From a methanogenic archaeon (GTDB lineage Archaea > Thermoplasmatota > Thermoplasmata > Methanomassiliicoccales > Methanomethylophilaceae): a DNA stretch of 8,454 bases. Position numbers and translations under genes: made by a program. This document shows, one piece after another, positions 5,841 through 8,454 of this stretch (within the stretch, counting starts at the first letter, position 1; each line of letters starts with the position of its first letter). A model generated the notes under the pieces. The model was given only the letters and a program-made list of their open reading frames with translations. It did no database searches and was not told where the DNA came from. The stretch spans positions 1 to 8,454 of the forward strand of contig CADAGG010000067.1 in NCBI GenBank assembly GCA_902787415.1, written 5' to 3'.

Positions 5841-6440
5841 ATGGAGCTGAAGTCCGCGCTTACCAAGAAACGCCTCATAGTCATCGCGGCGGTGGTCATC
5901 ATCATCGCCTCGACCGCGGTGTTCCTGTACAACTTCAACGGCAAATCGTTCGATTTCAGCGACCGCGAGACACGTATCATCGTGACCGGTTCCATGGCCC
6001 AGAACACCCCTCCCGATGTCGAGATCGGAGCGCTGCCCGTGAACAGCATGGTCATGATCGAGAAGCTCAACCAGAACGAGCTGGGTACCATCAAGATCGG
6101 CGACGTCATATCATTCAACTACAACGGGCGTCTCACGGTGCACCGTGTGGTCGACATAATGACTGACAGCAGCGGCAATCCGACGCAGTTCAAGACGCTG
6201 GGAGACACGTACCGTACGGAAGGCGTCCCCGATGCCTCCAACACCCACTGCGAGACCATCCCCGTGCAGGACGTGACCGGAAAGGTGGTGGGGGTATCGC
6301 CTACCCTGGGAAGCATCGTCCACTTCGCACAGACCAAAACCATCCTGCTGGCTCTTATGGTAGTCATCGTGATCGTCATGGTCTCGGTGGTCTTCGACAT
6401 CGTCAAGATCCGCCGCGGTGACGGTCCCGAAGGCGAGTGA
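5841..6440 (+). CDS. Archaeal type I signal peptidase (S26B, Sec11-like)
   Basis: This 199-residue membrane protease cleaves signal peptides from exported proteins at the outer face of the membrane. A basic start (MELKSALTKKR) is followed by a transmembrane helix at about 12-30. The catalytic serine is Ser51 in IIVTGSM. The general base is His101 in LTVHRVVDI, as in archaeal and ER enzymes rather than the Lys of bacterial SPase I. GDVISF precedes it (87-92), and Asp122 in FKTLGD gives the acidic residue. A second hydrophobic helix lies near the C-terminus (about 166-188) and ends in the charged tail KIRRGDGPEGE. Such a C-terminal helix occurs in many, though not all, archaeal forms. Start ATG 5841 is 25 nt after the intended end of the HAD gene. 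A TATA-like box at 5801 suggests its own promoter, but read-through from the carS unit is possible. Confidence 0.93.
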   Translation: MELKSALTKKRLIVIAAVVIIIASTAVFLYNFNGKSFDFSDRETRIIVTGSMAQNTPPDVEIGALPVNSMVMIEKLNQNELGTIKIGDVISFNYNGRLTVHRVVDIMTDSSGNPTQFKTLGDTYRTEGVPDASNTHCETIPVQDVTGKVVGVSPTLGSIVHFAQTKTILLALMVVIVIVMVSVVFDIVKIRRGDGPEGE

Positions 6441-6443
6441 GAC

Positions 6444-6485
6444 ACCCGTCGGACCGGCGGATCCGGCCGTCCCCATCGGACGGGT
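6444..6485 (+). repeat. Imperfect inverted repeat after the signal peptidase gene
   Basis: ACCCGTC (6444-6450) pairs with GACGGGT (6479-6485). Inside, GGAC (6451-6454) can pair with GTCC (6469-6472), and CCGG (6454-6457) with CCGG (6463-6466); these inner options overlap at 6454 and are partly alternative. The element begins four bases after the TGA. It may act as 3' end structure for the mRNA; no strong T tract follows directly. Confidence 0.45.
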
Positions 6486-6494
6486 AGGATTGAT

Positions 6495-6515
6495 TGTCTG
6501 TGCATGTGCCAGACA
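6495..6515 (+). repeat. Short stem-loop in the signal peptidase/smc spacer
   Basis: TGTCTG (6495-6500) pairs with CAGACA (6510-6515) around the nine-base loop TGCATGTGC; a T-G wobble can add one pair. It lies between the first inverted repeat and the smc promoter. Function is unknown. Confidence 0.35.
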
Positions 6516-6550
6516 GCGGAAATAAGCGAGCACGGCCGTTTTCGGGGGCA

Positions 6551-6565
6551 CTTTTTATATATAAT
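6551..6565 (+). promoter_or_regulatory. Strong TATA box upstream of smc
   Basis: CTTTTTATATATAAT is the most AT-rich stretch of the window and sits in a GC-rich spacer. Centred near 6558, it predicts a transcript start near 6584, giving a leader of about 109 nt before ATG 6693. A second box CATATAAAC at 6571-6579 would start near 6601. Confidence 0.6.
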
Positions 6566-6586
6566 CCACGCATATAAACAAGCGCT

Positions 6587-6623
6587 GTTCGTGCGCGTAC
6601 GACGAACCTCCAACCCAGGTTCG
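6587..6623 (+). promoter_or_regulatory. Two mutually exclusive stem-loops in the predicted smc leader
   Basis: Stem A pairs GTTCGT (6587-6592) with ACGAAC (6602-6607). Stem B pairs CGAACCT (6603-6609) with AGGTTCG (6617-6623) around the loop CCAACCC. The stems share 6603-6607, so only one can form at a time. They lie at the predicted 5' end of the smc mRNA. The pairing is seen directly; a regulatory role is only a suggestion. Confidence 0.4.
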
Positions 6624-6692
6624 CTCGGTGCATGAACGGAAATGGGATGCAATACGGGTTACGCCGGAATCTGTCTCGAAGGGGAAATCGGG

Positions 6693-8454
6693 ATGTATCT
6701 AAGACAGATCGAGCTAGAGAATTTCAAATCATTTGGTGGGAAAGTAACGATCCCTCTCATGGAGGGATACATGGCAATCACGGGACCGAACGGTTCCGGC
6801 AAGTCGAACATTGGCGATGCCATCATGTTCGTCCTCGGGCCCAAGAGTCCGAAGGCCGTCAGGGCAGGGAGGATCACGGACCTCATTTTCAGCGGAGGCG
6901 CCTCCAAGGCGAGGGCCAAGTCCATGACCGTCTCCCTCGTCTTCGACAACAGCGACCGCATACTTCCCTGGAACGACGACACGGTCACACTCACACGTTA
7001 CGTCAAGCTCTCCGACAACGGAGAGGACTATACCTCATACTTCTACATCAACGGTCAGAAGTCCACTCTGGGAGAGTTCGACTCCCTTCTGACCAAGGCG
7101 AGGATCAGCGCGGACGGTTACAACCTGGTCCAGCAGGGTGACGTCACCCACATCGTCCAGATGGGCAACCTCGAGAGGAGGCGCATCATCGACGGAATCT
7201 CCGGAATCGCCAGCTTCGACGCCGACATCGCGAAGGCGCAGGGCGAGAAGAAGGAGGCCACCGACAACCTCAACCTCATCGACGTCCTCCGCGAGGACAA
7301 GGAGAGGCAGCTGAAGTCCCTCGAGAAGGACAAGCAGCAGGCCCAGATCTACCTGGAGTCCAAGAACGCCCTGGACATCGCCAAGGCACAGCTCACCGTG
7401 AGGCAGAGGGACAAGGAGGTATCCACCCTCGAGAACCTCACCCAGTACACAGACAAGCTCCGCGGGGAGCTGGAAGTCCTCAGGAAGGACAAGGAGTCCA
7501 TCAGGAACCAGCATGCGGAGAACGAACAGGCCATCATCGCCAAGGAGGCGGAGATCGAGGCCAAGGCCGGCCCCGAGTACCGCAAGGTGAAGGACGACCT
7601 GGAGAACACCAAGATCAGACTCGCCACCGAGAAGGACAGGAAGGAGACATCCGAGGCCGACATCAAGAACCAGAACGAGTTCAAGGCCGGATTCCTGGAG
7701 TCCATCGAGGAGAACCGCAACCTCTACAGGTCCCTCACCGAGAGCCTGAACGACCTCAAGATCCAGCACGACGCTGCCAAAGAGGAGTTCGACAAGGCCA
7801 AGAAGGAGGAGGCCGAGATCAGCGACGAGACCACCAGGCACGGAGGAGAGCTCACCGAGCTCCAGACCAAGATCGTGAAACTGGACAAGCAGATCGACTC
7901 CGCCAGCATCGTCGACCAGGACGCCAAGACCGCGGAGGCCGCGGCGAGGATCGTCCTTGAGCACGCCGAGGGCACCAAGTCCGAGGCGGAAGAGGCCCTG
8001 GAGTCCGCGAAGTTCGAGATCAAGGACGCCGAGCAGCACTTCAAAGAGGTCCAGAACGAGGTCGGCCCCGACAACACCGAGGAGATCTCCAAGCGTATCC
8101 TCGCACTCAAACAGGAGGAGGCGCAGCTGGAGGACAAGGAATCCCAGCTCAGGTCCGCCCTCGAGCGTGCCAACAACGAATACAACAAGCTCTCTGCCGA
8201 GAAGCGTGCCTCCGACTCTGTCAACGGAGCGGGAGAGGCGGTTTCCCGTATACTTGCACTCAAGAACACCGGCGAGATCGCCGGAATCCGCGGAACCGTG
8301 GCCGAGCTCGCCAAGGTGGAGCCCGGATACGAGACCGCCCTCGGAGTCGCCGCCAGAGGTAAGATGCAGGCCGTGGTCGTCGAGACCGATGCCGTGGCAG
8401 CGCAGTGCATCCAGTACCTGAAGGCCAACGGACTCAGCAGGGTCGTCTTCCTGC
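6693..8454 (+). CDS. smc: Chromosome segregation protein SMC, N-terminal half (runs off the window)
   Basis: The frame is open to the window end, giving 587 residues of a protein normally near 1200. The N-terminal ATPase part carries Walker A GPNGSGKSN (31-39), the R-loop region KAVRAGRITDLIFSGG with Arg57, and the Q-loop YNLVQQGDV (143-151). From about residue 165 to 510 there is a long Glu/Lys-rich coiled coil (many EKD, KEEA and ELQ repeats), the first arm of the SMC rod. From about 515 the hinge begins (IAGIRGTVAELAKVEPGYE, then AVVVETDAVA), and the window ends inside it. Walker B, the signature motif and the return arm must lie downstream. SMC dimers compact and segregate the chromosome using ATP. 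Start ATG 6693 gives MYLRQIELENFKSF, the usual SMC beginning. An in-frame ATG at 6642 would add 17 unlike residues and is less likely. The leader is long and structured, unlike the other genes here. Confidence 0.96.
   Translation, partial: MYLRQIELENFKSFGGKVTIPLMEGYMAITGPNGSGKSNIGDAIMFVLGPKSPKAVRAGRITDLIFSGGASKARAKSMTVSLVFDNSDRILPWNDDTVTLTRYVKLSDNGEDYTSYFYINGQKSTLGEFDSLLTKARISADGYNLVQQGDVTHIVQMGNLERRRIIDGISGIASFDADIAKAQGEKKEATDNLNLIDVLREDKERQLKSLEKDKQQAQIYLESKNALDIAKAQLTVRQRDKEVSTLENLTQYTDKLRGELEVLRKDKESIRNQHAENEQAIIAKEAEIEAKAGPEYRKVKDDLENTKIRLATEKDRKETSEADIKNQNEFKAGFLESIEENRNLYRSLTESLNDLKIQHDAAKEEFDKAKKEEAEISDETTRHGGELTELQTKIVKLDKQIDSASIVDQDAKTAEAAARIVLEHAEGTKSEAEEALESAKFEIKDAEQHFKEVQNEVGPDNTEEISKRILALKQEEAQLEDKESQLRSALERANNEYNKLSAEKRASDSVNGAGEAVSRILALKNTGEIAGIRGTVAELAKVEPGYETALGVAARGKMQAVVVETDAVAAQCIQYLKANGLSRVVFL

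Noticed and set aside
4955..6118. Long reverse-strand open frame (387 codons) opposite udg, the HAD gene and the signal peptidase
   Set aside because: It is antisense to three recognisable genes, has biased composition and no motif. It is a shadow of GC-rich codons.
7035..8039. Reverse-strand open frame of 334 codons rich in Leu, Gly and Val opposite smc
   Set aside because: It is the antisense of the Glu/Lys coiled-coil codons (GAG, AAG become CTC, CTT), not a membrane protein gene.

Overview
The window looks like ordinary core chromosome of a methanogen-like archaeon of the Thermoplasmatota, most likely Methanomassiliicoccales (inference). The archaeal assignment itself is firm: there is a CDP-archaeol synthase (carS), a geranylgeranyl reductase with the RCGE motif, an archaeal Nob1 (PIN plus zinc ribbon), a family-4 uracil-DNA glycosylase, TATA boxes about 26 nt ahead of start codons, and GGTGAT Shine-Dalgarno (SD) sites. 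The narrower taxon rests on protein style, third-position GC bias and a 23S gene with no 5S or tRNA gene after it. No 16S or marker phylogeny was available.

Layout. 1 to about 360: 3' end of a 23S rRNA gene (5' end outside the window) with the peptidyl-transferase helix 93 region and the sarcin-ricin loop. 361-511: spacer with a T-rich stretch, a G-quadruplex-type motif and a promoter-like sequence. 512-688: a small winged-helix protein whose best-supported start codon is ATA. 770-2841: polyprenyl diphosphate synthase and geranylgeranyl reductase, a translationally coupled lipid pair. 2842-3300, reverse strand: Nob1 endonuclease, stop-to-stop against the reductase. 3301-3374: divergent promoter region with a perfectly palindromic TATA box. 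3375-5816: tightly packed unit carS, pyrE, udg, HAD phosphatase, the last with an apparent frameshift in its C-terminal part. 5841-6440: archaeal type I signal peptidase. 6441-6692: spacer with inverted repeats, a strong TATA box and a structured leader. 6693 to the window end: N-terminal half of SMC, cut off in the hinge.

How the genes relate. Polyprenyl synthase, geranylgeranyl reductase and CarS are steps of archaeal ether-lipid synthesis (isoprenoid chain, saturation, CTP activation of the polar end). PyrE makes OMP on the way to UTP and CTP, the latter being the CarS co-substrate. Udg removes uracil from DNA, and the HAD protein resembles NagD-type phosphatases, some of which act on nucleotides. 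Nob1, the signal peptidase and SMC are housekeeping genes. I see no mobile element, CRISPR array, defence system or toxin-antitoxin pair, and I do not claim a new system. The points most worth checking are the ATA start, the HAD frameshift, the long-chain-type gate residue in the prenyl synthase and the structured smc leader.
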